64,000 nucleotides of DNA from JAMWDF01 sp964645405 (GTDB lineage: Bacteria > Ratteibacteria > UBA8468 > B48-G9 > DSTR01). Positions within the stretch are counted from its first letter, which is position 1. Every line of letters begins with the position of its first letter. The stretch spans positions 62,001-126,000 of the forward strand of contig CAZYCA010000044.1 of assembly GCA_964645405.1 (NCBI GenBank), read 5' to 3'. Below, one piece after another: positions 16,632 to 23,725 of the stretch. The notes under the pieces were generated by a model. It saw only the letters and a program-made list of their open reading frames with translations. It was not told where the DNA came from and ran no database searches. Both the position numbers and the translations under genes were made by a program.

Positions 16632-17815
16632 CCGGGGAGGAAATAAAAAGTCTTTATCAGCAGTTTGTAGTTGGTTGTTACAGGCGGGATGATGTTGTTT
16701 TAGTGAAAGGACAGGGTAGCATAGTAAAAGATATGGATGGGAAAACGTATCTTGATTTCTTCCCTGGTTGGGCGGTTTCGGGGCTGGGACATTGTCCGGC
16801 AGAAGTGGTAAGAGCCTTGAAAAAACAGGCAAGCCTTCTCATGCATGTTTCCAACAATTACTACCATCCCTGGCAGGCGCTGTTAGCCCGGCGAATTTCC
16901 CGGCTTTCCTTTGGTGGTAAAGTTTTCTTCTGTAACAGCGGAGCTGAAGCCAACGAAGCAGCAATTAAACTCTGTCGTCTTTATGGCCGGGAGAAAGGAC
17001 GATACAAAATTATTTCCATGGAAAACTCCTTTCATGGAAGAACTTTAGCTACAGTAACCCTGACCGGACAGGTGAAATACAGCCAGCCTTTTCATCCTCT
17101 GCCGGAGGGGTTTGTGCAGGTACCTTTTAATGACCTGGATGCTGTGGAGAAAAATATTGACGAAGAAACAGTGGCTGTTTTTCTGGAATTGATTCAGGGT
17201 GAAGGTGGAATTAATGTGGCGGAGAAAGATTACATCTCCGGGCTTGTTAAGTTGTGCCAGAAATCTGGTTTGTTGCTGGTTGTGGACGAGGTCCAGACTG
17301 GTTTTGGCCGGACAGGCAGGATGTTTGCCTACCAGCATTATGACTTTCTTCCGGACATTATGACCCTGGCTAAGACCATGGGAGGTGGTTTTCCTGTTGC
17401 GGCCATGGTTGCCAGAGGAGACCTGGCGGATTTAATGGTACCAGGGACTCATGCTTCCACCTTTGGCGGCAGTCCGTTAGCCTGTAGCAGCGGCCTGGCT
17501 GTCCTTGATTTGATAGAGAAAAAAAATTTAGTCCTGCGGGCAAGAAATATGGGGCAGTATCTGCAAGAGAGGTTAAATCTTTTAAGAAAGAAATATCCGG
17601 CGATTACTCAGATACGGGGTTTAGGTTTAATGCTGGGACTGCAGCTGGATAGACCTGGTTCTGATCTGGTGAAGATTTGCCGGGAAAAAGGTCTTCTTGT
17701 TAATTGTACCCACGAAAGTGTTATCCGGATTATGCCAGCGCTGACTGTGAAACGTTCTGAAATCCAGCAGGGGCTGAAGATTCTGGAGGAGAGTCTGCAG
17801 TTGTTTTTCCAGTAA
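16628..17815 (+). CDS. argD: Acetylornithine aminotransferase
   Basis: The 395-residue PLP enzyme of the class III aminotransferase family has FCNSGAEANEAAIKLCR, SFHGRTLATVTLTGQ, VVDEVQTGFGRTG and the PLP lysine in TLAKTMGGGFPVAAM. It transfers an amino group to N-acetylglutamate semialdehyde. Substrate assignment to acetylornithine rests on the neighbours argB and argF; the enzyme class itself is certain. Its ATG overlaps the argB stop, and argF starts 2 nt after its stop. Confidence 0.93.
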   Translation: MTGEEIKSLYQQFVVGCYRRDDVVLVKGQGSIVKDMDGKTYLDFFPGWAVSGLGHCPAEVVRALKKQASLLMHVSNNYYHPWQALLARRISRLSFGGKVFFCNSGAEANEAAIKLCRLYGREKGRYKIISMENSFHGRTLATVTLTGQVKYSQPFHPLPEGFVQVPFNDLDAVEKNIDEETVAVFLELIQGEGGINVAEKDYISGLVKLCQKSGLLLVVDEVQTGFGRTGRMFAYQHYDFLPDIMTLAKTMGGGFPVAAMVARGDLADLMVPGTHASTFGGSPLACSSGLAVLDLIEKKNLVLRARNMGQYLQERLNLLRKKYPAITQIRGLGLMLGLQLDRPGSDLVKICREKGLLVNCTHESVIRIMPALTVKRSEIQQGLKILEESLQLFFQ

Positions 17816-17817
17816 GG

Positions 17818-18756
17818 GTGCTGGCTTGCGGACAGGAGCGGGAAATTAAAAGAAAACGAGATTTTTTAGAGGTCACTGATTTAACCAGAGAAGAGGTTCT
17901 TTCCCTTTTTGATAGAGCCAGGTACTTCAAAAAAGAGAGGGGAAAAAATTCCTTTTCTTTTTTAAAAGGAAAGCACATTGGTTTGCTTTTCTGTAAACCT
18001 TCCACGCGCACAAGAGTTTCTTTTGAGGTAGCGATTTTAGAGCTGGGCGGGACACCTCTTTACCTCTCCGGACAATCAACTCAAATTTCCCGGGGGGAAA
18101 GCGTAAAGGATACGGCCTGTGTTCTCTCGCGTTATCTGCACGGGTTGGTGGTGCGAACATTTGCCCAGAAAGAAGTGGAAAACTATGCCCGGTGGTTCAA
18201 CCATCCTGTAATCAATGCTCTGACTGATTCTTCTCATCCCTGTCAGGCTTTATCCGATTACTTTACTATCCTGGAGAAGAAAAGAAGTCTGGAGAATTTA
18301 ATTCTTGCTTATATCGGTCATCCCAACAATGTCTGTAATTCTCTGGTTTTAATGGCAGACATTTTAGGAGTTTATATCCGGGTGTGTAGTCCCAAAGAGT
18401 ATCCCCTCTCTGAAGAAGTGCGCAGAAGAATGAAACATCCAGAATTACTGATGACTGGTTCTGACCCGGAAAACATTATCTCCGGAGCAGATGTTATCTA
18501 TACCGATACCTGGGTGAGCATGGGAGATGAGGGGAAAGAAAAAGAAAGGCTGGCTATTTTTCAGAAATACCAGGTAAACGAAAGTATTCTTTCTCTTGGC
18601 AAAAAAGAAGTTTTTTTCATGCACTGCCTGCCGGCGCACCGGGGCCAGGAAGTTACCGACAGTATTATTGACGGGCAAAATTCTATTGTTTTTGACCAGG
18701 CGGAGAATCGTCTCCACTGTCAGAAGGCCTTACTGGAATTTCTGTATGCCGGGTGA
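17818..18756 (+). CDS. argF: Ornithine carbamoyltransferase
   Basis: This protein of up to 312 residues makes citrulline from ornithine and carbamoyl phosphate. The carbamoyl-phosphate site KPSTRTRVSFE, SSHPCQALSDY and the ornithine-specific HCLPAHRG are present, along with YTDTWVSMGDE. The GTG start at 17818 adds nine residues before the usual beginning and has no good ribosome site. A strong AGGAG (17834-17838) lies 6 nt before an ATT codon at 17845, exactly where the family normally starts, so the true start may be that rare codon. It overlaps the dipeptidase start by 11 nt. Confidence 0.93.
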   Translation: MLACGQEREIKRKRDFLEVTDLTREEVLSLFDRARYFKKERGKNSFSFLKGKHIGLLFCKPSTRTRVSFEVAILELGGTPLYLSGQSTQISRGESVKDTACVLSRYLHGLVVRTFAQKEVENYARWFNHPVINALTDSSHPCQALSDYFTILEKKRSLENLILAYIGHPNNVCNSLVLMADILGVYIRVCSPKEYPLSEEVRRRMKHPELLMTGSDPENIISGADVIYTDTWVSMGDEGKEKERLAIFQKYQVNESILSLGKKEVFFMHCLPAHRGQEVTDSIIDGQNSIVFDQAENRLHCQKALLEFLYAG

Positions 18757-19765
18757 GGAAAAGCCAATCCTTCTTAGAATAGAGAAGACAAGGGAATTCC
18801 TGGAAAAAAAAAGATGTACTGGTTGTCTGGTTTGTGGCTCGGCTAACATTTCCTGGCTGGTTGGTCTACCCCATACAGAAGGTCTACTTCTTCTGACAGG
18901 AAAAGAAGCGTATCTGTTTGTTTCTCCCCTGTGCAACCAGTCTCATCTGCATCAGAAAAAACTTCCTGTAGAACTGATTACTGAAGAGAAAAAATTTCGG
19001 GTTCTGGTGAACTGTTGCCGGAAAGTGGGGTATCTGGCACCAGAAATAACTGTGGAAAGACTGGCACACTGGAAGCGGCGGTTTACCTGCACATTTTTAG
19101 CCTGGCCTGATTTCATACTTAATCTACGTGCCGTGAAGGATTCTCTGGAACTGAAACTTTTGCGAAAAGCCAGAGTTATTGCCAGAAAGATTCTGAAGGA
19201 AATCGTTACCAGGTATGTACGGTCCGGAGTGGAAGAGGTGGAACTGGCAGAAGAGATAAGGCACCTGGCTTATGTCTATGGGGCTACTGGTATTAGTTTC
19301 CCGCCTATTGTGGCCTCTGGTCCGAACAGTGCTTATCCACATCACCGGCCAGAAAGAAGGAAACTTAACGAAGGTGAAGCTCTCATCATTGATTTAGGTG
19401 TAGAATATGAGGGTTACCATAGTGATTTAACGGAAACAGTTTTTGCTGGGAAAAAATCCCCTGATCTGGAGTGTTTATATCAGGCTGTGGCAGAAGCGCA
19501 GAAAAAGTGTCTGGAAAAAATCAGGACAGGGCTTTCCGGTCAGGAAATTCATCAACTGGCTGCTTCTTATTTCCATGAGAAAGGACTGGCCAAGTATTTT
19601 GTTCACGGCCTGGGTCACGGACTTGGTCTGCAGGTTCATGAAAAACCAGTCTTAAACAGTCGTAGCAAAGACCTGTTACAGCCAGGTATGGTTGTTACTG
19701 TGGAGCCCGGGTTATATCTACCCGGTAGCGGAGGGGTAAGGCTGGAGGAAATGGTTTTTTTATAA
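18746..19765 (+). CDS. pepP: Xaa-Pro dipeptidase, M24 family, with possible -1 frameshift extension
   Basis: From ATG 18746 the frame gives 339 residues of an M24 metallopeptidase that cleaves dipeptides or N-terminal Xaa-Pro bonds. An N-terminal creatinase-like domain is followed by the metal-binding core: Asp residues in LIIDLGVEYEGYHSDLTETV, His in HGLGHGLGL, and Glu in VTVEPGLY and VRLEEMVF. The zero frame stops right after VRLEEMVFL, losing about 20 residues of the usual C terminus. A -1 shift at the slippery site just before the stop adds FIKSTPTIFSHRIQDSQAT and ends at 19818, close to the normal family end. The upstream frame to 18596 is argF read out of phase. Confidence 0.88.
   Translation: MPGEEKPILLRIEKTREFLEKKRCTGCLVCGSANISWLVGLPHTEGLLLLTGKEAYLFVSPLCNQSHLHQKKLPVELITEEKKFRVLVNCCRKVGYLAPEITVERLAHWKRRFTCTFLAWPDFILNLRAVKDSLELKLLRKARVIARKILKEIVTRYVRSGVEEVELAEEIRHLAYVYGATGISFPPIVASGPNSAYPHHRPERRKLNEGEALIIDLGVEYEGYHSDLTETVFAGKKSPDLECLYQAVAEAQKKCLEKIRTGLSGQEIHQLAASYFHEKGLAKYFVHGLGHGLGLQVHEKPVLNSRSKDLLQPGMVVTVEPGLYLPGSGGVRLEEMVFL
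19756..19762 (+). other. Slippery heptamer T TTT TTA before pepP stop
   Basis: The heptamer is in the exact X XXY YYZ phase for -1 ribosomal frameshifting: zero-frame codons GTT TTT TTA are followed at once by TAA (19763-19765). The -1 frame then stays open to TGA at 19816-19818. A run of seven T is also a place where one lost T in the assembly (true length eight) would give the same longer product. Confidence 0.5.
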
Positions 19766-19814
19766 AAAGCACACCAACAATTTTTTCCCACCGTATTCAG
19801 GATTCACAGGCAAC

Positions 19815-19852
19815 TTGACAGAGGTAGCCGGTGTGTTTTATAATGATTCAAT
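19815..19852 (+). promoter_or_regulatory. perR promoter with overlapping PerR-box-like operator
   Basis: TTGACA (19815-19820), an 18-nt spacer and TATAAT (19839-19844) form a consensus promoter. From 19838, 15 nt match the PerR box TTATAATNATTATAA at 11 of 14 defined positions and cover the -10 box, which fits autorepression. The leader before the ATG at 19911 is about 60 nt. Confidence 0.65.
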
Positions 19853-19910
19853 AAATGATTTGAATTCAATGCTGAAACTTATACATAGACGGAAAAATGA
19901 AGGATTTGAA

Positions 19911-20327
19911 ATGAACAAAGGTCAGATTATAGGAAAACTGGAAGGGAAGGGAATTCAGGCATCGTACCAGAGGATAAAAATACTGGAATATCTGATGAAA
20001 AATAGAATTCATCCGACTGCTGATGATATCTACAAGGCTTTAAGAAATGAGATACCGACGCTTTCTAAAACGACGGTTTATAATACGCTAAAGACTTTGT
20101 TAGAAAAAAGAATTATTTTTATAGTTACAACAGAAGAGGATGAATTAAGGTATGACTGTGCTGGGGAGAACCATCTACATTTTAAGTGCAGGAGGTGCGG
20201 AGCTTTATATGATGTGTTTCATAAATGTGAGATTTTGAAACGCAGGGAGATACAAGGACATCTAATAGAAGAAAGCCACATATACCTTATCGGGGTATGT
20301 AAAAAATGCAGAAAGGAAAGTGCTTGA
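19911..20327 (+). CDS. perR: Peroxide-sensing Fur-family repressor PerR
   Basis: The 138-residue protein starts at ATG 19911 with AAGGA 7 nt upstream; a longer frame from 19815 would begin inside the promoter. A winged helix (about 1-85) precedes the metal-binding dimer domain. The five regulatory metal ligands known in Bacillus subtilis PerR (H37, D85, H91, H93, D104) are all present with a constant shift of 3: H34, D82, H88, H90, D101. The Asp at 101, rather than Glu, favours PerR over Fur. Structural zinc cysteines are C93, C96, C130 and C133. It heads an operon of oxidative-stress genes. Confidence 0.9.
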   Translation: MNKGQIIGKLEGKGIQASYQRIKILEYLMKNRIHPTADDIYKALRNEIPTLSKTTVYNTLKTLLEKRIIFIVTTEEDELRYDCAGENHLHFKCRRCGALYDVFHKCEILKRREIQGHLIEESHIYLIGVCKKCRKESA

Positions 20328-20343
20328 TTTAAGGAGGTGATTA

Positions 20344-20505
20344 ATGGATAGGTACATTTGTAAAGTGTGCGGATATGTGTACGACCCGGAGAAGGGAGAC
20401 CCGGAAAACGGGGTGGCACCAGGTACAAGTTTTGAAAAACTTCCTGAGAAGTGGGTATGTCCTATCTGCGGGGCTGGAAAGAACATGTTTGAAAGGGAAG
20501 GTTAA
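20344..20505 (+). CDS. Rubredoxin
   Basis: This 53-residue iron protein has the two cysteine pairs YICKVCGYVYDP and VCPICGAGKNMF plus the conserved GVAPGTSFEKLPEKW stretch. It carries single electrons and most likely feeds the peroxide- and superoxide-reducing enzymes encoded downstream. AAGGAGGTGA, a perfect Shine-Dalgarno sequence, precedes the ATG by 4 nt. It lies 16 nt after perR. Confidence 0.97.
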   Translation: MDRYICKVCGYVYDPEKGDPENGVAPGTSFEKLPEKWVCPICGAGKNMFEREG

Positions 20506-20541
20506 AGGGATGACATGACCTAAAAAAGATGGGGGAAGACA

Positions 20542-21018
20542 ATGCCTGCAATTCTGGACATTCAAGATGTTTTGCAGTTTGCAGTAAAGATCGAGGAAAA
20601 CGGAGAAAAATTCTACCGGACGGTAGCCCGGGCAATACGGGAGAAGGAAGTGGGAAAGCTGTTTAATTTTCTGGCAGAAGAAGAAGTACGACACGGAAAA
20701 ATTTTTGCGGAAATGCTGGAGAAAACAGGAAAACACCAAGTTCCTGAGACATATCCGGGTGAGTACTTCCAGTATCTGAAGGCCTATGTAGAAAATTTGA
20801 TATTTTCTTCCACGATGGAGAAACAACTGACCAACAGGGATGGGTTAATGAAAATTATGGACTTTGCTATAAGCAGGGAGCTGGATTCTATCACGTATTA
20901 CCTGGAGACAAAACCTTTGGTACCTGAAATACAGCATGAGATTCTGGGCAGAATCATAGAAGAGGAGAGGGACCATTTTGTCCGTCTTTCCATCATGAAA
21001 GAAAAGATGGGAAAATGA
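20542..21018 (+). CDS. Rubrerythrin-type diiron protein
   Basis: The 158-residue helical protein has the ferritin-like carboxylate-bridged diiron pattern: EENGEKFYRTVA, EEEVRHGKIF, and later ISRELDSITYY and IIEEERDHFVRL. There is no rubredoxin domain, so it would depend on a separate electron donor such as the adjacent rubredoxin. It probably reduces hydrogen peroxide. GGGG precedes the ATG. Confidence 0.88.
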   Translation: MPAILDIQDVLQFAVKIEENGEKFYRTVARAIREKEVGKLFNFLAEEEVRHGKIFAEMLEKTGKHQVPETYPGEYFQYLKAYVENLIFSSTMEKQLTNRDGLMKIMDFAISRELDSITYYLETKPLVPEIQHEILGRIIEEERDHFVRLSIMKEKMGK

Positions 21019-21097
21019 AAGGCTGTTTCGGTCTGAAAGTTTTGAGATAAAGCAGAAGTATTACCGCGGTAATCAGTTAAACAAAAAAGGGGGGAAA

Positions 21098-21772
21098 ATG
21101 GAAGAAAAAGTAATGGCAAAGACAATGCCGCTTCTGGGGGATGACTTTCCGGAGATGAAGGTTCAGACCACGCAGGGAGTAATTGATTTACCCGGCCACT
21201 ACGCTGGGAAGTGGTTTGTTCTTTTCAGCCACCCGGCAGATTTTACACCTGTATGCACCACGGAATTTGTTGCTTTCCAGAAAAGATATGGGAAGTTCAA
21301 AGATTTGAACTGTGAACTGATTGGGCTTAGTGTGGACCAGGTCTTTTCCCATATAAAGTGGGAAGAATGGATAAAGGAAAAGTTAGGAGTGGAGATTGAG
21401 TTTCCTATCATTGCAGATACCGGAGCGGTGGCAGAGACACTGGGTTTAATCCATCCGGGAAAGGGCAGCAATACTGTCCGGGCGGTCTTTGTAGTGGATG
21501 AGGCGGGTAAAATCAGGATTATCCTTTACTATCCTCAGGAACTCGGCAGGAATATGGAGGAAATACTGCGGGCGGTGAAGGCAATGCAGATATCTGACAA
21601 ATATGGAGTGGCAATGCCGGCTAACTGGCCTGACAATGAGGTGATAAAGGACCATGTAATAATCCCGCCGGCCAGGGATGTGAGAACAGCAAAAGAAAGG
21701 CTGGAAAAAGCCAGAAAAGGTGAGTGGGAATGTTTTGACTGGTGGTTATGCCATAAGAAACTGCAAAAGTAG
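21098..21772 (+). CDS. Peroxiredoxin, Prx6-like with C-terminal cysteines
   Basis: The 224-residue protein has the peroxidatic cysteine C53 in SHPADFTPVCTTEFVAF and the long C-terminal domain of Prx6-type enzymes. Two further cysteines, C212 and C218 (ECFDWWLCHKK), resemble the resolving pair of peroxiredoxins from thermophiles and archaea. It reduces hydrogen peroxide and organic peroxides. It is the fourth gene of the PerR cluster. Confidence 0.93.
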   Translation: MEEKVMAKTMPLLGDDFPEMKVQTTQGVIDLPGHYAGKWFVLFSHPADFTPVCTTEFVAFQKRYGKFKDLNCELIGLSVDQVFSHIKWEEWIKEKLGVEIEFPIIADTGAVAETLGLIHPGKGSNTVRAVFVVDEAGKIRIILYYPQELGRNMEEILRAVKAMQISDKYGVAMPANWPDNEVIKDHVIIPPARDVRTAKERLEKARKGEWECFDWWLCHKKLQK

Positions 21773-21822
21773 AAAATCCTGACAAAAAAGAATTTCAATT
21801 TCATAGGAAAGGAGGTGAGAAA

Positions 21823-22347
21823 ATGGTTTATCTATGGAGATGCGAAATTTGCGGAGACCCCTATATCGGGGAAACCCCTCCCAGCAATTGTCCCTTCTGT
21901 GGTGCCCACTCCAGATACATTAAGCTGGCAACGCTGGCAGAGGTGACATTTGATGTGAATCTGGAGCTGCAGGATAGAGAAAATGCTGAACGTGCTCTTT
22001 CAGTGGAGGTAAGCAATTCCGCGTTTTATTTCTGCGCTGCAGAAAAGACTGATGATGCCGAGGGTAAACTTCTTTTTAAGGCGCTGGGCAAGGTGGAGGC
22101 TGAGCATGCAGCAATATGGAGGAAGATATTAAAGCTGGAATCCGTGCCCCAAGGCAAGGAGGTTTGCTCAACAAAAAACAGGGAGAACCTCAAAGAATCT
22201 CACCAGCGGGAAACAAAGGCGATTGAATTCTACAGAAAAGCTGCCGGAGAAGCAAAAAACGCACGGATAAAAGAGATATTTGAGGCTCTGGTAGAGATTG
22301 AAACTGACCATTTATATCTTTCCGAGGAGAGGATGAAAAATGACTAA
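21823..22347 (+). CDS. Reverse rubrerythrin
   Basis: The 174-residue protein has an N-terminal rubredoxin-like iron site (C7, C10, C23, C26 in WRCEICGDPYIG and NCPFCGAH) before the diiron helices (VEVSNSAFYFCAA, KVEAEHAAIW, ESHQRETKAIEFYRKAA, EIETDHLYLSEE). This order, rubredoxin first, is that of reverse rubrerythrins, which reduce peroxide in anaerobes. AAGGAGGTGAG precedes the start. It overlaps the desulfoferrodoxin gene by 8 nt. Confidence 0.9.
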   Translation: MVYLWRCEICGDPYIGETPPSNCPFCGAHSRYIKLATLAEVTFDVNLELQDRENAERALSVEVSNSAFYFCAAEKTDDAEGKLLFKALGKVEAEHAAIWRKILKLESVPQGKEVCSTKNRENLKESHQRETKAIEFYRKAAGEAKNARIKEIFEALVEIETDHLYLSEERMKND

Positions 22348-22714
22348 AGTAAATCAAATTTACAGATGCAACGTATGCGGGAACATTGTGGTTGTTTTAC
22401 ATGCGGGAGCAGGAGAGCTGGTTTGCTGTGGACAACCCATGGAATTACTTCCGGAAAAGACAGAAGATACAGGGAAAGAAAAACATGTGCCTGTGCTGGA
22501 GAAGACAGCTACCGGGATAAAAGTAAAAGTTGGTTCTGTCCCGCATCCCATGGAAGAAAAGCACCATATTGAATGGATTGAGATAATGGCTGACGGGTTC
22601 GTTGCCAGAAAATTCTTAAAGCCAGGGGACAAACCAGAGGCAGAGTTTGAGGTGCAGGCAGAAAACATTACCATTAGAGAATACTGCAATATCCACGGTT
22701 TGTGGAAGTCATAA
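22340..22714 (+). CDS. dfx: Desulfoferrodoxin (superoxide reductase)
   Basis: The 124-residue two-domain superoxide reductase has the desulforedoxin site C10, C13, C29, C30 (YRCNVCG, VCCGQPM) and the catalytic iron site with H49 (EKHVPV), H69 and H75 (HPMEEKHHIEWI), C116 and H119 (YCNIHGLW). Ferredoxin or rubredoxin supplies electrons. It closes the PerR-led gene cluster, and a hairpin overlaps its stop codon. Confidence 0.96.
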   Translation: MTKVNQIYRCNVCGNIVVVLHAGAGELVCCGQPMELLPEKTEDTGKEKHVPVLEKTATGIKVKVGSVPHPMEEKHHIEWIEIMADGFVARKFLKPGDKPEAEFEVQAENITIREYCNIHGLWKS

Positions 22715-22729
22715 GTTTTTTATGGCTTC
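22705..22729 (+). terminator. Hairpin at end of the PerR operon
   Basis: GAAGTCATAA (22705-22714) and TTATGGCTTC (22720-22729) pair over 10 nt with one G-T wobble, closing a 5-nt loop GTTTT. It overlaps the dfx stop codon. No U-run follows, so it may protect the 3' end instead of acting as a full terminator. The following 142 nt to the next gene show no clear feature. Confidence 0.4.
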
Positions 22730-22871
22730 AGTCCAGGCGTTGATAGGGGAATGGTTCTGAATACTGCCCGGTGTATTTCTTATCCTCTCCGGGTAAGGTT
22801 GCTTTACGGAAGGATGGTTAGGTGTTTAAATATCAGTAATAAAGGAAACTACCTCTAACTGGAGGTAAAAG

Positions 22872-23696
22872 ATGGGTTTTCCTACCACAGAGGTTGGTGG
22901 TGTTACTCTTTCCCGGCTGATTTGTGGTACAAACTGGTTTCTTGGTTATTCTCACACCAGTGCCGCGAAAGATAAGTTTATCAGGGAGTTATTTCCTACC
23001 CCGGAGAAAATAGCAGCAGTAATTGAAGTTTTTGGACATCACGGTATTAACGCGGTTATGGGTCCTGCCAGTCCTCTCCTGGCAGAAGCCATTAAGATTG
23101 CCTGCGACCGGGTAGGTAAAAAAATACATTATGTCTGTACTCCCCATTATGAAGTGGGCAAACTGGATACCTGGCAGCAGGCGATAGACACAGCCATAAA
23201 CTACCAGGCTACTTTCTGTTTTCCGCACCAGTGTATGACTGACCCCCAGATAGACCTTGTCAGAAGAAGCCTTTCTGAAGAACTGCAGTTATGTTTGCAG
23301 ATGGTCAGGCAGGCAGGAATGATTCCAGGATTGAGCAGCCATACACCTCAGGCAATAGTTTGTGCGGATGCCTGCGGTGCTGATGTGGAAAGTTATATCC
23401 AGCCATATAATGCAGCTGGTTTTCTCTGCCAGGTAGAAACAGACTGGATAAGAAAAATTATTCTTCAGGCAAAAAAACCAGTCATGACCATTAAACCTCT
23501 TGCTGCGGGTCGGATCCTACCTCCTACCGGGTTGACATTTGTCTGGAATAGTATCCGGCCATGTGATTTAGTAACGATTGGTGTTGTTTCCCCGTATGAG
23601 GCGGAAGAGTGTATTGAACTGAGTCTTGCCTGTCTGGAAAAGCGGCCGGCAGAGGTAGAACTTCAGTTTACCAGAAGTAAGAAATCTCTTGTCTGA
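22872..23696 (+). CDS. TIM-barrel protein of uncertain function, distantly aldo/keto reductase-like
   Basis: The 274-residue protein begins GFPTTEVGGVTLSRLICGTNWFLGYSHTS, which resembles the opening of aldo/keto reductases, and ends with TIGVVSPYEAEECIELSLACL, which resembles their last barrel elements. I see no clear catalytic Tyr/Lys pair, so reductase activity is doubtful. It has no signal peptide. GGAGG lies 7 nt before the ATG, and GH38 starts 29 nt downstream, so a role in carbohydrate use is inferred from context only. Confidence 0.6.
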   Translation: MGFPTTEVGGVTLSRLICGTNWFLGYSHTSAAKDKFIRELFPTPEKIAAVIEVFGHHGINAVMGPASPLLAEAIKIACDRVGKKIHYVCTPHYEVGKLDTWQQAIDTAINYQATFCFPHQCMTDPQIDLVRRSLSEELQLCLQMVRQAGMIPGLSSHTPQAIVCADACGADVESYIQPYNAAGFLCQVETDWIRKIILQAKKPVMTIKPLAAGRILPPTGLTFVWNSIRPCDLVTIGVVSPYEAEECIELSLACLEKRPAEVELQFTRSKKSLV

Positions 23697-23725
23697 AGAG
23701 TTAACCCCGGGAAAAGGGAATTGCC

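Noticed and set aside
18596..18745. Extended N terminus of the Xaa-Pro dipeptidase
   Set aside because: This part is argF coding sequence read in another frame; the family start matches ATG 18746.
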